This document shows, piece by piece, positions 23,898 through 38,123 of a DNA stretch of 64,000 bases; position 1 is the first letter of the stretch, and each line of letters starts with the position of its first letter. The translations under genes were made by a program, and so were the position numbers. This stretch comes from Prosapia bicincta (lineage: Eukaryota; Arthropoda; Insecta; Hemiptera; Cercopidae). The notes beneath the pieces were generated by a model. The model did not search any database. It was not told the DNA's origin and was given only the letters and a program-made list of their open reading frames with translations. The stretch covers positions 94,583,265 to 94,647,264 of the forward strand of contig JBAIZL010000006.1 in the NCBI GenBank assembly GCA_036971475.1, read 5' to 3'.

Positions 23898-25809
23898 ACT
23901 ATTTTGACTGAGAGATTGTTCAAGAACAGGGAACATGTAATATCACAATACAATATTCCGAACTACACACAAAACCTACACGCATTTCTTTATTAATATT
24001 CTGTATAATTTATTTCCTTCTTTAGTTTAATTTATCTTTGCCTTGTTGTTTTAAAGGAAATTTGGGCATAAGTAAAACTGTACTAGGTCCTGTGTCCAAA
24101 GTAGACTAAATACCTGTTGGTTATTGTGAAGAATGTTTATCTATGAGGAAGAGATAGACCTGCATATAAAGCTAATAGAGAAGTTTATCTTGGGAGTAGG
24201 AAGAAATTATTTCACGTGGGCGAAACACGTAACTGAAATTAATCTAATTTTTTCCGTCAATATGTGGAATAGCAGGAGCATTGTTGTTTTCTCTCTTACT
24301 GGGGACTGTTTTCGATAATAGCTTACTTTTGAGAACTAATTAGACATCTACTTCCGAGGAATAAAACCTTTTGACAGGTGACGTCTCGTGATCTCTATTC
24401 TTACCTTAAATGTGTAATTTTGTGTGGTAAAATGTATAAAATTACAAGAATATCCATCCTAACTGAATACTTCATGGGTATATTTTAATATAGGTAAATA
24501 GTAATGTTATATACCTAGTACAGTTGCTGCCTCTCATTCAAAAAGTATTCCCTACTAAAATGTGATAAAATATAACTTTTGGCAAAAAAAATTAATTACC
24601 AGTATATAATTTTGACATGTTTAAGAATGTATTCATTTACATATCTTAATGGTTCTCTAATGTAAATAATTACCATCAGAAAATATTGCTTTGTATTGTA
24701 ACGATACGCTTTGGTTGAAAAATGAATTGTATCATCTTATTTGTATAGTTATTATAGACTTCACAATTCACAATAAACTTTTTAAAGTTTTGCTTTCAAA
24801 CTGCGAGGGTTTAGTTTTGTAAGGTAATAAATAGATTTGAAAGTGAGACCTCTTCAGCACTTTGTTCGCTCGAGACGGATGCAGAGTTTCCCACGAAATA
24901 ATTTTAAATGAAACATGAGCTGAGGTACATTACTATGCAATGTGATAAACCACTTAAGGCGCTGTGCATGTGGTAGCAGGTGAACAAGAAGAAACGACAG
25001 ATGAAGGGTGTCTGTACTGCGACAAAGTAAATACTGTTAAATCTTTTGTTTTGTATGTTCAGAAACTACCTAAAATTTTGTTTTCGTTGTCTTGAAATTA
25101 CTTTTTTTGTATGAGTTACTCTGGGTTTGTCAGTAATGTTGTTCAAGCGGTTTTAATATTTGTTGGAAATAATTGTTAGTGTGGCTTTAAGCCTAACTTG
25201 TGTTTTAGCTTGCAAACTGTGTGGTCTTACTTCTGTGTTTGCTCTACGTTTCTTTGGTGATAGGATATTAAGTAGTTCGGCTACGTTTCTATCACTTCGA
25301 ACTCTACAATCTGTTCTAGGAAAGCGTGTACTAAGATGCATTTCGCGATTGAACTAGTGTATTTTTAACCAATGTATAATACACTTCGTTAGAAGCAAAC
25401 ATATATTAAAATGTTCTCTTTCATAGTTTTTCAATTTCTACATTTTTTATCAATAAAATGAGTTTCATATAACTTCGTATCCTTTACTTTAATATTTTTC
25501 AGCTATAAATTAATAACAATAAATTTTTGTGCAATTCAGTCACTCATTTAAAACGATTACTGACCCACGTGGTTTTTGTTTATTAAGACTGGCTAAGTTT
25601 AGGATCCAGGTTTCGGAAATTGAACTAATATTAGGAATGGATACCATTAAACGTATGTTTCTAAGTTTTATGTTTGTGTGCTGAAGGGATCAGAATATCA
25701 AATCTCACAAACTAATCTCGTGTACAAAGGACTAACTATTTAGCGTAACAAACAAATTAAAGCTATTACGATTTACTTTAAGTTATTATAAAAATTGTCG
25801 AAAAGTAAA
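23898..25809. other. No gene seen
   Basis: AT-rich. Opposed open frames at 25153-25357 (62 and 65 codons) have no recognisable domain and are left uncalled. Confidence 0.5.
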
Positions 25810-25814
25810 ACATA

Positions 25815-27010
25815 ACTTCGTCTAAGAGGCGTGATGAACGGAAAAAGGAGGGAACATATGAAGGGATAACTCGTGAGGGATCGAAAGTGACGTTATAGTG
25901 TGGTAGGAAGTTTTAGGAGGTTCCATATAATCAATGAGGTCCCAGATGGAAGGATACACTAAAATTCCAGCTCTCCCGGAGAGGGAGAGGTTAGAAAGGA
26001 TCCAGAGAAATGAGCCTCCGCAATATGGAGTGGAATGATTCCAAACGTCGAAATGACGTTCGTGCAGAGTACTCACCAGGCAAGATCAGGATGGGTCAGA
26101 CCAAAGGGGCATAAATTACGGATGTTCTGACGTGTTAGAAGGAGGTGTGATGAGAGGGAAAGGGAGTGAACATATGAGAGGATAACTAGTCGTGAGGGAT
26201 CAAAAGTGACGTTATAATGTGGTAGGAAGTTTTAGGAGGTTCCATATAATCAATGAGGTCCTAGATGTAAGTATACACTAAGCTTCCAGCTCTCCCGGAG
26301 AGAGAGAGGTTAGAAAGGATCCAGAGAATTGAGCCTCCGCATTATGGATTGGAATTACTACAAACGTCGAAATCACGTTCGTGCAGAGTACCCACAAGGC
26401 AAATTCAGGATGGGTCACAACAAAGGGGCATCAATTACGGATGTCGTGAGATGTTGGAAGGAAGTGTGATGAGCGGAAAATGGAAGGAACCTATGAGGGG
26501 ATAACTAGTCTTGAGGGATGAAACGTGGCGTTGTGTGGTAGGAAGTCTTAGGAGGCTCCATATAATCAATGAGGTCCCAGATGGAAGGATAGACTAAGCT
26601 TCCAGCTCTCCCGGAGGATCAGGATGGATCCAAACATACAATTATTACAGCTAATAACATACATCTATTACGGCTGCCGTCAGGTGTTGGGAGGAAGTGT
26701 GATGAGTGGGAAAGGGAGGGAACGTATAATGGGATAACTGGTCGTGAGCTATCAAAAGTACGTTATAATGTGGTAGGAAGTTTTAGGAAGCCTCATATAA
26801 ACAATGAGGTCCCGGATGGAAGGACACACTAAGCTTCCTGGTATCCCGTTGAGGAAGAGGGTGTACTTTTTAAAGGGGGACTAGGTTGTTAGAAAGGATA
26901 CAGAGTAATACGTTTCGGCAATATGGATTGGAATGATTCCAAAAGTTGAAGTCACGTCTTCGTGCAGAGTACCCACCAGACAAGACGAGCATGCGTCAGG
27001 GACATCAGTT
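25815..27010. repeat. ~317-bp tandem array, 4 units
   Basis: GTGATGA recurs at 25831, 26147, 26466 and 26699, with TAATCAATGAGGTCCCAGAT and TTCCAGCTCTCCCGGAG in each unit. Spacing is 316 and 319, then 233 after a deletion. Units differ by several percent. No domain is recognisable in the frames that cross it; the minus-strand frame at 25822-26076 is a by-product. Confidence 0.88.
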
Positions 27011-30000
27011 AATAAAGCTCTCGTGAGGTGTTGGGAGAACTTGGAGCGAATGGCCTTGGCATTGCTGATGCCAGGGTACGTCTAGGTAATCCTTCAGGCG
27101 ATTTGTCCGCTTCTCCAGTATGAGGGATCCTTTCAGTGGTTCCTAGAAGAGTAAATTCCTCTGATTTAATTGGCTTGCCGAATTTATTGGGGAATAAATT
27201 TGTTTCAGAAACAGGTTTTTATTATGCTCCTAACTTTAGTTTTATATTTGCAATTGTTACCTGCCAAGACTTTACTTACTAACTAAATAAATTAAAAAGT
27301 TTATATATACAACAATGCTCCAATCCAAGGGTAACAAAATGCGCGGGAGCTTGTTTGTGGTTATATGTGTGTTTTTTTGTGTATGTGTGTATGTTTCTGT
27401 GTATGTGCGTGAGCGTGAGTGAGTGAGTGAGCGTATGTGCGTGCGCAATACAACAAGGCTTAAAGCATATCAAAATTACTAATGATTGTGCAGACACGGG
27501 GCCTCGTGCCCTTGAGTTAGTGATACGAAGTTATGATTGCAGCCGAAAACAGTTTGAAATACACTGAGGAATATTTCTAACGAACAATATACAAGTTTAT
27601 CATAATTTTTTATTTGTTTGCTACAACAGACCGACAAGTAGGTCGCACCTCTGCATCGCCATATTTTGTGAAGCACCTCTTGACAGGTTGCGTGCAGTGT
27701 TGCCATATTTACTGATTTCCCAGGGCTCTCTGACTTATTGTAATGGTGCTTTGGAGAAAAATATGTTACTATGTTTTTTTGCCGCAAGTATTTTCAGACA
27801 AAAAGAACGATATAGATAATAAATTCGAGTAAATTACAATTATATAATCTTATATTTATCGTTAATCCGTACACACAGGTAAATTTAGTAGTTAATAAAT
27901 ATGAAACGGATTTTTCAGATGATAGTACTGATGTAAAAATCTTTATTTCGCATGAGTCCAACGCTGGTCATAATGCGATTAGATGGACTCCGAATAGTTA
28001 ATCACAGATGACGCACCTTCATATACCATGCATATACATTGAGATTAATACGCACAGATGAATTTTTTCCAGCGACCAAGATAACGCCTACTTAGGGTTG
28101 TATAGAAAGTTAATTAAGTAATAGTAATACATGAAATGAATATACAATCTACGTGGAGATTCATTCAGGAGGTTAGGTAATGGGTTGTAACTAAATCTTC
28201 TGCGTCTTTATATCTAAACAGATCATCGCTATGACATTATGTTTTCAGATGCTTTTGAACTGACTCTAACAAGTAAACATTTTAATATTGTATGTCATTT
28301 AACTCAGAAATGATGTATTATTAATTCAACCAGTGGGGAATACAGGATTCATTTTATTGTTTTTTGTAGTTGTTGTTCTCTGTAGTTTTGGATTTAAAAA
28401 AAAAACATTTTTTTTCAAAACGTTTGCTCAGTAATTTTGTGAAATCTCATACAATGAATGTATTTCTAAAAAATATAGAAATCATAATTCTAATGTAATT
28501 TATATTAGTAAACAAATTTTTTTTTAAAATCTATATTTACTTACTAGAAAACATTACCCTTATTATAAAATAATGTTACTTACTTAAACAAATGTCTTAT
28601 CCAACAATGGCCCAAGTGTAAATGCATGTGTGTGTGCGTGCGTTTTCGATCTTTTGTAAGTGTGTGTGTGGGTGTGTGTGTGAGAGAGAGTATCTACCCC
28701 CGCGTGTGTTTATGGGCGCACGCGTATGTGCGTTTACGCATGTGAGCGCGCGCTTGTGTGTGGGTGTGTTTTTTAAAATTTACATTAATATCATACAATC
28801 ATTACAAATACAGTAGTATACTTACTAGAATAAACAAAATGTTCAAACCTTCGCCAACCCCACCCAGTACCGGCATCTTCAAAAACCAGCTAGAATTATA
28901 ATACTCCCATATATTAAGCTCATTTCACTGCTTATTTATTAAATTCAGGTTTATACAATTATTTACAACAGTGACTTGTAACAGTTTTGTAAAACGTGAA
29001 TGACTACTATCATCGCCTATTATATTTTTCTACAACATACACATTATATTGAAGTTTTAATTCAGCTGAATACTCCTATATCCCCTAAGTTTATTTATAT
29101 ACACTGTTTCAGGATTTTCATTTTATTTTGTAAAATTTTACGTTGCCTTTGATATTTAAGCTGATTTAAAATTAGGTATTTGTTTCATGTTACTAACATT
29201 TGATTTACAAAGAATGCTTATTTATTTTTAAAAAAATAGTTGAAAAAACTTAGTTTCAAATTATATTAAAAAATAGCGTTTTCATTTAAAAAATTGTCTT
29301 CATTTTTCAATTCCTACTATTAGTTCACACTATATCTATATATATTAATATCTTGTTCAAAAATGCAATCGTTTAAAAAAACGTTTTTATTCATGTACTT
29401 CAGTTCAAACACTTTTTTTAAAAATTTGTAGTGGATGACACTTAATGTTGATACTTTTTTTCAAATATGAATATATTAATTAAATTTAGTTATTTTAATA
29501 ATTATTTTACTTTCTATTTTCCTACTTAATATTGTGATTCTGTCGTATGTATATACATATATATTAATTATAATTATTTAATAAAAGTAACTAAAATACA
29601 ATCTCCCTATGTTGACCTAGTGTAGGAATTTACTTTAATTCTTTTTTTATATTACTTGTTTATTGTTGTATTATCATTTATTACAGATAATAATTCTGTA
29701 TTCACACACTTTTATGAAACTCTTAATTAAGTCTCTTTAAAACGTGAACATTTAATGACGTACGTTAACTACTTCCTTTGTTGAGTGTTACATACAGGTA
29801 TTATGTGCAACGGATATAAAAGCACAAAGTTGTCGAGTATTATGTGGGAGAGTTGGCACAAGGTTAGTGTGATGTTATTAAGAAGGCACTTCTACAGCAA
29901 AAGTCGTTCCAAGTTGGAGATACGTTTAATATAAAGTTGAGAAAACTACCGGCGAAGCGGAAAAGTTACTGACAGAATTATACAACTCCATTTTTCATAA

Positions 30001-30360
30001 AAAAAACTTCTTATTTCTGCCAATCGTATTTGAAGTTTTTGACATTTTATATTTAATCAATTTATATAAAATGGAGTGGACCGTACGGGATGTACTGTTG
30101 TCAGAGCTTGGCTTCGCTATTGGCAAAGTGATAAATCACACGTGAAGTGTCAACTTGTGTATTAACCCGGGGGTGTGATTCCCAGGGTAATTTTGTGACT
30201 AGCGGATACTGGACGGATATGAAGGGCTAATTAATACAGTTGCCTGGAGATAGGTTTGCGTCGGTGCGCCCGACTAATTGTTACCCTTACAGTTGGATCA
30301 TGGCCAGCTTACACAGGTCTTACACTCGTCGAAGCTGCAGAGTACTTTCATCAAGATGTT
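27011..30360. other. No gene seen; degenerate GT tracts and one R copy
   Basis: Imperfect GT/GTGA simple sequence lies at 27355-27445 and 28620-28775. The rest is AT-rich. A GGATATAAAAGC box at 29813 resembles a TATA element but no gene follows it. Confidence 0.45.
29308..29641 (-). repeat. R-family dispersed repeat, inverted copy
   Basis: CAATTCCTACTATTAGTTCA, TTGTTCAAAAATGCAATCG, TTGTAGTGGATGACAC and GTTGACCTAGTGTAGGAATT follow the R order in reverse complement. The CAGCTG centre is missing. Confidence 0.6.
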
Positions 30361-30361
30361 T

Positions 30362-31730
30362 TGATCTGCGTAGTCTAATCAGTTCTTTCTCTTTTAATCT
30401 AACTGAATATGTATATATTATCAGTTTTTCGTTCCACAGACACATGTGTGTGAAATCAGTTCTTTCTCTTTTACCTAACTGAATATGTATATATTATCAG
30501 TTCTTTTTCGTTCCATATACACATATGTGTGTGTAATCAGTTCTTTCTCTTTTACCTAACTGAATATGTATGTATAATCAGTTCTTTTTCGTTCCACAGA
30601 CACATATGTGTGTGTGTAATCAGTTCTTTCTCTTTTACCTAACTAAATGTATATATTATCAGTTCCTTTTCGTTCCACAGACACATGTGTGTGTAATCAG
30701 TTCTTTCTCTTTTACCTAACTGAATATGTATGTATAATCAGTTCTTTTTCGTTCCACAGACACATAATATGTGTGTGTAATCAGTTCTTTTTCTTTTACC
30801 TAACTGAATATGTATATATTATCAGTTCTTTTTCGTTCCACAGACACATGTGTGTGCGTAATCAGTTCTTTCTCTTTTAACGTAACTGAATATGTATATA
30901 TTATCAGTTCTTTTTCGTTCCAGACACATATATGTGTGTAATCAGTTCTTTCTCTTTTAACCTAACTGAATATGTATATATTATCAGTTCTTTTTCGTTT
31001 CACTGATACCTAATATATGTGTGTAATTTGTTCTTTCTCTTTTACCTAACTGAATATGTAATATTATCAGTTCTTTTTCGTTCCACAAACACATATGTGT
31101 GTGTAATCAATTCTTTCTCTTTTAACCTAACTGAATATGTATGTATAATCAGTTCTTTTTCGTTTCACTGATACCTAATATATGTGTGTAATCAGTTCTT
31201 TCTCTTTTACCTAACTGAATATGTAATATTATCAGTTCTTTTTCGTTCCACAGACACTTATGTGTGTGTAATCAGTTCTTTCTCTTTTAACCTAACTGAA
31301 TATGTATTTATAATCAGTTCTTTTTCGTTCCACGTTACACAGACACCTAATATGTGTGTGTAGTCACTCCTTTTTCGTTAACCGACACCTAATATGTCTG
31401 TTTTTTTACCCTAGCTCAATATGTATGTATAATCAGTTCTTTTTCGATTGATCGACACCTAAAAACGCGCGTGTAATCAGTTATTTTTCACTTAACCAAC
31501 TCCTAATATATGTGTGTAATCATTTCTTTTTTTGTTTAACAGAGACCTAATATATGTATGTAATCAGTTTTTTCGTTTAAATGACACCTAATATGTGTGC
31601 GTAATCAGTTCTTTTTCGTTTAACTGACACCTAAATTGTATCCGTAGTCAGTTCTTTTTCATTTAACTTGAACCTGATATATGTAATCAGTTCCTTTTCG
31701 TATAATGTTTTTAATCAGTTTTTTTGGTTA
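30362..31730. repeat. ~82-bp tandem array, ~16 units
   Basis: Each unit has AATCAGTTCTTTCTCTTTTA, CCTAACTGAATATGTATATA, TTATCAGTTCTTTTTCGTTC and an ACACATATGTGTGTG stretch. Units decay toward the right end. TCAGTTCTTT occurs twice per unit, so the array grew from a shorter ancestral repeat. Confidence 0.92.
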
Positions 31731-33900
31731 ATAACAAAAAGTTTAAGAATGAAGTTTTGATTCTAAAATTCTTTACACACTCTTATTTTCTCTGGAATAG
31801 TTCAGAGTTTCATATAGTTTTTTAACATTACTTGAACATCAAAATTGTATCCTTTTTACAGTTCATAATATCAACGAATTTTAAACTTTGCTAAATGATC
31901 CAATATCGAGAGATCATAAAATTTAAAGGGTTTCACCTGTTGGCTGACGCTGTTTGTGCCCTTAATTGGTGTAACCGCAGAAACGTAAATACCTGGAAGC
32001 ATTTCAAAACGTTTTTCCGCTCTTACTCTACGCCATGTAGACTCTAGTAATGTATTTTTAGCACTACGTTTTACGAAATGTTTCAAAAGACCGTAACGCA
32101 GTTTATAGTTTAATTTTTATTAAATATGTATTATGTATTGGCCATTTTAAATAATACTTCTATGTGCTTCGTAAGTACTTCATAAACACACCAATAGCAA
32201 CTGAAACAAAAGAGAAATAGAATTCTAAGTTTATATTTTGTTATAAATATATTGTAATAGTATAATAATTAAATTATTATTATAAAGTTATGCATTTATA
32301 CTATTTAATGTTTACATCTAACAATCTATTTTTTATTCTGAAACCTATATAAACTATTTATTCTAACCTATGTAAATATAAAGTATTATAAAGCCTCTTT
32401 CTTGCTAGTTAGAAGTTGTTCAATAATTAACAAGAATATTATTAAGAATATAAAGAATTTAATATCCCTTCAAGACGACCAATCAACTAGGCGTAAGGAG
32501 ATAAGGCAGGTTCAAATTCTTGTTTTGTTTTTAACGAGTCTAGGAAAGTTTTCTACAACTAGGCTGTAGAATATCTGTTTATAGTTTCCCCTCAAGATTT
32601 TATAAATATCTTCTGACTTGACAACGTTACGGACATTGAACGAACCTTTTCCTTTAGGTTTACCAGTAGGCCTAAAGGTCATTGCGTCAATACCACTGAA
32701 AATATTGAAAAATACAAACGCCAATATATCTAGGAACAACACTGATATTTACATTAATATTGTAATAATATATTTTAAAACGCATGAATATTTGTATGTT
32801 ACAAGGGGCGTGTAGGGGCAAATGACCCTATTCATATTGAAACAAATTTTAAACTCTGGTACCGTAATTTTATTTTTGAATTAAAATTAAATCTAATATA
32901 ATTTAAGTTTTTTCATAACAAAATTTCCTTATAAACCTTTTTTTTTGTGGATGTGTTTTCAATTTGATTTTTTTTTTACCAATCCTATTATTAATATGTA
33001 TGTTTAATCAATCTTGAGATTTTAGTCGACTTAGTGCAATTTAAAGTTGACCATGTTTAAAAAGAGGTTTAGTTGATTGAAGAATTGCCTTGCTCTTAAG
33101 AAAGTACCTTATTTATAGTATTTTATTAAAAATGCAATTCTTTAAAATAATTTGTTCCTTTTCATTTGAAATGGTATGTTAGGTTCTGTTATTAATAATT
33201 AATTGTTTGTAAAAATATGATTTTTTCAGAATAAGTGATTATTTCTAATTTAATACACTTGCCAAACATATCTAGTACGATAAGACGATAAAACTAAACC
33301 TGATCCCAAGTTCATATTTCTAATTAACCTTTAATACTGTTAAAATATTTGTACTCAGCTGTTTTTTATATAATATTTTTACAGCTGTTTTTCAGCTGAA
33401 ATACTTGAAAACCATACTCAGCTGATTTTCATTGCAATGTATTTCTTATGAAACTTTTGCGTATTTTATGTTTCTCAAAACCCTATAAATGTTGTAAATT
33501 CAGAACAGCCTGTATCCCCGCTCCTTCGTGTTCAATACCTTTAATTTGAGCCATCTCCCAGCTCTGTACGACCTTCTAAACTTCCATAATATTTCTCTCA
33601 AAATTCAGCTTACGAAATTATATATATGGATACGTTTAATTACATTGTTCAGATAATAATATTTATGAAAATGAGATATTTTTGGGCAAAAACAACTATT
33701 ATTACCATTTATATAATATTAAATGAATAATTATAGAAACAAGGCATAAATATCCGCGGCAAAGAGAATTACGTTTTAGAGTTTTGAAACGTAACATTAA
33801 TGCCATTTCACTCGCATAAACGGTATAAATAACTTCAGCAATAAATCGTGTTCACTCTGAAACGATTCATTAGCAATAAATAATGCTATTAGTAAGCTTT
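31731..33900. other. No gene seen
   Basis: Very AT-rich. Overlapping frames at 32512-32815 have no recognisable domain. Confidence 0.5.
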
Positions 33901-33904
33901 ATTT

Positions 33905-34018
33905 GCAGAACATTTGTTTCCAACTTTTAACCTCAATGCATAGAACATTTGTTTCCAAATTTTAACCTCTAAGCATAGTATATTTGTTTCCAACTTTTAA
34001 CCTCAATGCTTAAAACAT
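33905..34018. repeat. ~38-bp tandem triplication
   Basis: AACATTTGTTTCCAACTTTT followed by AACCTCAATGCATAG, three copies with few changes. Confidence 0.85.
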
Positions 34019-34612
34019 TTAATAAACGCATGGATTGGCTGCTTTAATTGGTAACGGGTAAAAAATCTGTTACTCTCAAGTTGTTCCCAAGAACTTTAAA
34101 CAACGTTTTTACACGTAACGGATGCAAATTAGTATATATATGCGAACGCCGACGTAAATAGAGGGCTATCTGGAAACACATCGGGTTTACGGTTATCGTG
34201 GCATTTAGAAGCAGCGCAAGTTACGTATCTGGTTTTATCGTGTAATAAAGTCAAGTCCTCCATCTGATTACGTCCCACAAGTGTGTATTCATTATAAAAT
34301 GTAAACAGAACTTGTTACGGGCGGTACGTCATCGAGAGGAGCGGAGTGACTCAACCCTTTGCGCCGACTTGGCGTGCCGAGTCGCCGTTACTTCGTTTAA
34401 TGAGCAACGCTTTTGAAATAACTGTTCCAACTAAAAACCAAAACATGGACCGACTCTGTTTGAATCCGATAAAGGAAAATTCAATAACTTTGTTTTCGTT
34501 TACTTTTAAACGGCACAATTACAATGGCTTAAAATGAAATTAAATTCAGTTTCTCCAGCGTATCTAGGTTTACGTTATTTTTCGACTGTGAAGTAGCGAT
34601 TTTTAAAATACT
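34019..34612. other. No gene seen; GC-richer just before the 31-bp array
   Basis: 34310-34400 is CpG-rich (GCGGTACGTC, GCCGACTTGGCGTGCCGAG). A 63-codon frame at 34346-34537 is unidentified and not called. Confidence 0.4.
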
Positions 34613-37600
34613 AGTGCTACACGATGCATGGTTTCCGCTACGATGTGCTACACGATGCATGGTTGCCGCTACGATGTGCTACACGATGCATGGTTGCCGC
34701 TACGATGTGCTACACGATGTATGGTTGCCGCTAAGATGTGCTACACGATGCATGGTTTCCGCTACGATGTGCTACACGATGAATGGTTGCCGCTACGATG
34801 TGCTACACGATGCATGGTTTCCGCTACGATGTGCTACACGATGCATGGTTTCCGCTACGATGTGCTACACGATGAATGGTTTCCGCTACGGTGTGCTACA
34901 CGATGCATGGTTTCCGCTACGATGTGCTACACGATGCATGGTTTCCGCTACGATGTGCTACACGATGAATGGTTTCCGCTACGATGTGCTACACGATGCA
35001 TGGTTTCCGCTACGATGTGCTACACGATGCATGGTTTCCGCTACGATGTGCTACACGATGCATGGTTTCCGCTACGATGTGCTACACGATGTATGGTTGC
35101 CGCTACGATGTGCTACACGATGTATGGTTGCCGCTACGATGTGTTACACGATATATGGTTGCCGGTACGATGTGCTACACGATGTATGGTTGCCGCTACG
35201 ATGTGCTACTCGATGTATGGTTGCCGCTACGGTGTGCTACACGATGTATGGTTGCCGCTACGATGTGCTACACGATGTATGGTTGCCGCTACGATGTGCT
35301 ACACGATGTATGGTTGCCGCTACGATGTGCTACACGATGTATGGTTGCCGCTACGATGTGATACACGATGTATGGTTGCCGCTACGATGTGCTACACGAT
35401 GTATGGTTGCCGCTACGGTGTGCTACACGATGTATGGTGGCCGCTACGATGTGCTACACAATGTATGGTTGCCGCTACGATGTGCTACACGATGTATCGT
35501 TGCCGCTACGATGTGCTACTCGATGTATGGTTGCCGCTACGGTGTGCTACACGATGTATGGTTGCCGCTACGATGTGCTACACGATGTATGGTTCCCGCT
35601 ACGATTTGCTACTCGATGTATGTTTGCCGCTACGGTGTGCTACACGATGTATGGTTGCCGCTACGATGTGCTACACGATGTATGGTTGCCGCTACGATGT
35701 GCTACTCGATGTATGGTTGCCGCTACGGTGTGCTACACGATGTATGGTTGCCGCTACGATGTGCTACACGATGTATGGTTGCCGCTACGATGTGCTACAC
35801 GATGCATGGTTGCCGCTACGATGTGCTACACGATGTGTGGTTGCCGCTACGATGTGCTACACGATGTATGGTTGCCGCTACGATGTGCTACACGATGTAT
35901 GGTTGCCGCTACGATGTGCTACTCGATGTATGGTTGCCGCTACGGTGTGCTACACGATGAATGGTTGCCGCTACGATGTGCTACACGTTGTATGGTTGCC
36001 GCTACGATGTGCTACACGATGCATGGTTGCCGCTTCAATGTGCTACACGATGCATGGTTGCCGCTACGATGTGTTACACGATGTATGGTTGCCGCTACGA
36101 TGTGCTATACGATGCGTGGTTGCCGCTACGGTGTGCTACACGATGCATGGTTGCCGCTACGATGTGCTACACGATGTATGGTTGCCGCTACGATGTGCTA
36201 CACGATGTATGGTTGCCGCTACGGTGTGCTACACGATGTATGGTTGCCGCTACGATGTGCTACACGATGTATGGTTGCCGCTACGATGTGCTACACGATG
36301 TATGGTTGCCGCTACCATGTGCTACACGATGTATGGTTGCCACTACGATGTGCTACACGATGTATGGTTGCCGCTACGATGTGCTACACGATGTATGGTT
36401 GCCACTACGATGTGCTACACGATGTATAGTTGCCACTACGATGTGCTACACAATGTATGGTTGCCACTACGATGTGCTACACGATGTATGGTTGCCACTA
36501 CGATGTGCTACACGATGTATGGTTGCCACTACGATGTGCTACACGATGTATGGTTGCCGCTACAATGTGCTACACGATGTATGGTTGCCGCTACGATGTA
36601 TGGTTGCCGCTACGATGTATGGTTGCCGCTACGATGTGCTACACGGTGTATGGTTGCCGCTACGATGTGCTACACGATGTATGGTTGCCGCTACGATGTG
36701 CTACACGATGTATGGTTGCCGCTACGATGTGCTACACGATGTATGGTTGCCGCTACGACGTGCTACACGATGTATGGTTGCTGCTACGATTTGCTACTCG
36801 ATGTATGGTTGCCGCTACGATGTGCTACACGATGTATGGTTGCCGCTACGATGTGCTACACGATGTATGGTTGCCGCTACGATGTGCTACACGATGTATG
36901 GTTGCCGCTACGATGTGCTACACGATGTATGGTTGCCGCTACGATGTGCTACACGATGTATGGTTGCCGCTACGATGTGCTACACGATGTATGGTTGCCG
37001 CTACGATGTGCTACACGATGTATGGTTGCCGCTACGATGTGCTACACGATGTATGGCTGCCGCTACGATGTGCTACACGATGTATGGTTGCCGCTACGAT
37101 GTGCTACACGATGTATGGTTGCCGCTACGATGTGCTACACGATGTATGGTTGCCGCTACGATGTGCTACACGATGTATGGTTGCCGCTACGATGTGCTAC
37201 ACGATGCATGGTTGCCGCTACGATGTGCTACACGATGTATGGTTGCCGCTACGATGTGCTACACGATGTATGGTTGCCGCTACGATGTGCTACACGATGT
37301 ATGGTTGCCGCTACGATGTGCTACACGATGTATGGTTGCCGCTACGATGTGCTACACGATGTATGGTTGCCGCTACGATGTGCTACACGATGCATGGTTG
37401 CCGCTACGATGTGCTACACGATGTATGGTTGCCGCTACGATGTGCTACACGATGTATGGTTGCCGCTACGATGTGCTACACGATGTATGGTTGCCGCTAC
37501 GATGTGCTACACGATGCATGGTTGCCGCTACGATGTGCTACACGATGCATGGTTGCCGCTACGATGTGCTACACGATGTATGGTTGCCGCTACGATGTGC

Positions 37601-38123
37601 TACACGATGTATGGTTGCCGCTACGATGTGCTACACGATGTATGGTTGCCGCTACGATGTGCTACACGATGTATGGTTACCGCTACGATTTGCTATTCGA
37701 TGTATGGTTGCCGCTACGATGTGCTACACGATGTATGGTTGCCACTACGATGTGCTACACGATGTATGGTTGCCGCTACGATATGCTACACGATGTATGG
37801 TTGCCGCTACGATGTGCTACACGATGTATGGTTGCCGCTACGATGTGCTACACGATGTATGGTTGCCGCTACGATGTGCTACACGATGAATGGTTGCCGC
37901 TACGATGTGCTACACGATGCATGGTTGCCGCTACGATGTGCTACACGATGCATGGTTGCCGCTACGATGTGCTACACGATGCATGGTTGCCGCTACGATG
38001 TGCTACACGATGAATGGTTGCCGCTACGATGTGCTACACGATGCATGGTTGCCGCTACGATGTGCTACACGATGCATGGTTGCCGTTACGATGTGCTACA
38101 CGATGCATGGTTGCCGCTAAGAT
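34613..38123. repeat. 31-bp minisatellite, about 113 units
   Basis: Unit GTGCTACACGATGTATGGTT + GCCGCTACGAT. The period is not a multiple of three and the unit has no stop in any plus-strand frame, so all three frames stay open and read a 31-residue repeat (3 x 31 bp); the 1173-codon frame is a consequence of this, not evidence of a gene. Variants are regionally segregated: GCATGGTTTCC units at the left (to about 35085), GTATGGTTGCC in the middle, GCATGGTTGCC at the right end (from about 37900). TTGCCACTACG units cluster at 36330-36540, and truncated units lie at 36590-36630. Confidence 0.97.

Noticed and set aside
25153..25357. Opposed open frames as a small gene
   Set aside because: Both strands are open by chance, with no domain, no signal and no repeat relationship.
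30362..31730. CRISPR-like array (regular repeats)
   Set aside because: Head-to-tail units without unique spacers, in a eukaryotic context; the same holds for the arrays at 10125, 22215 and 50645.
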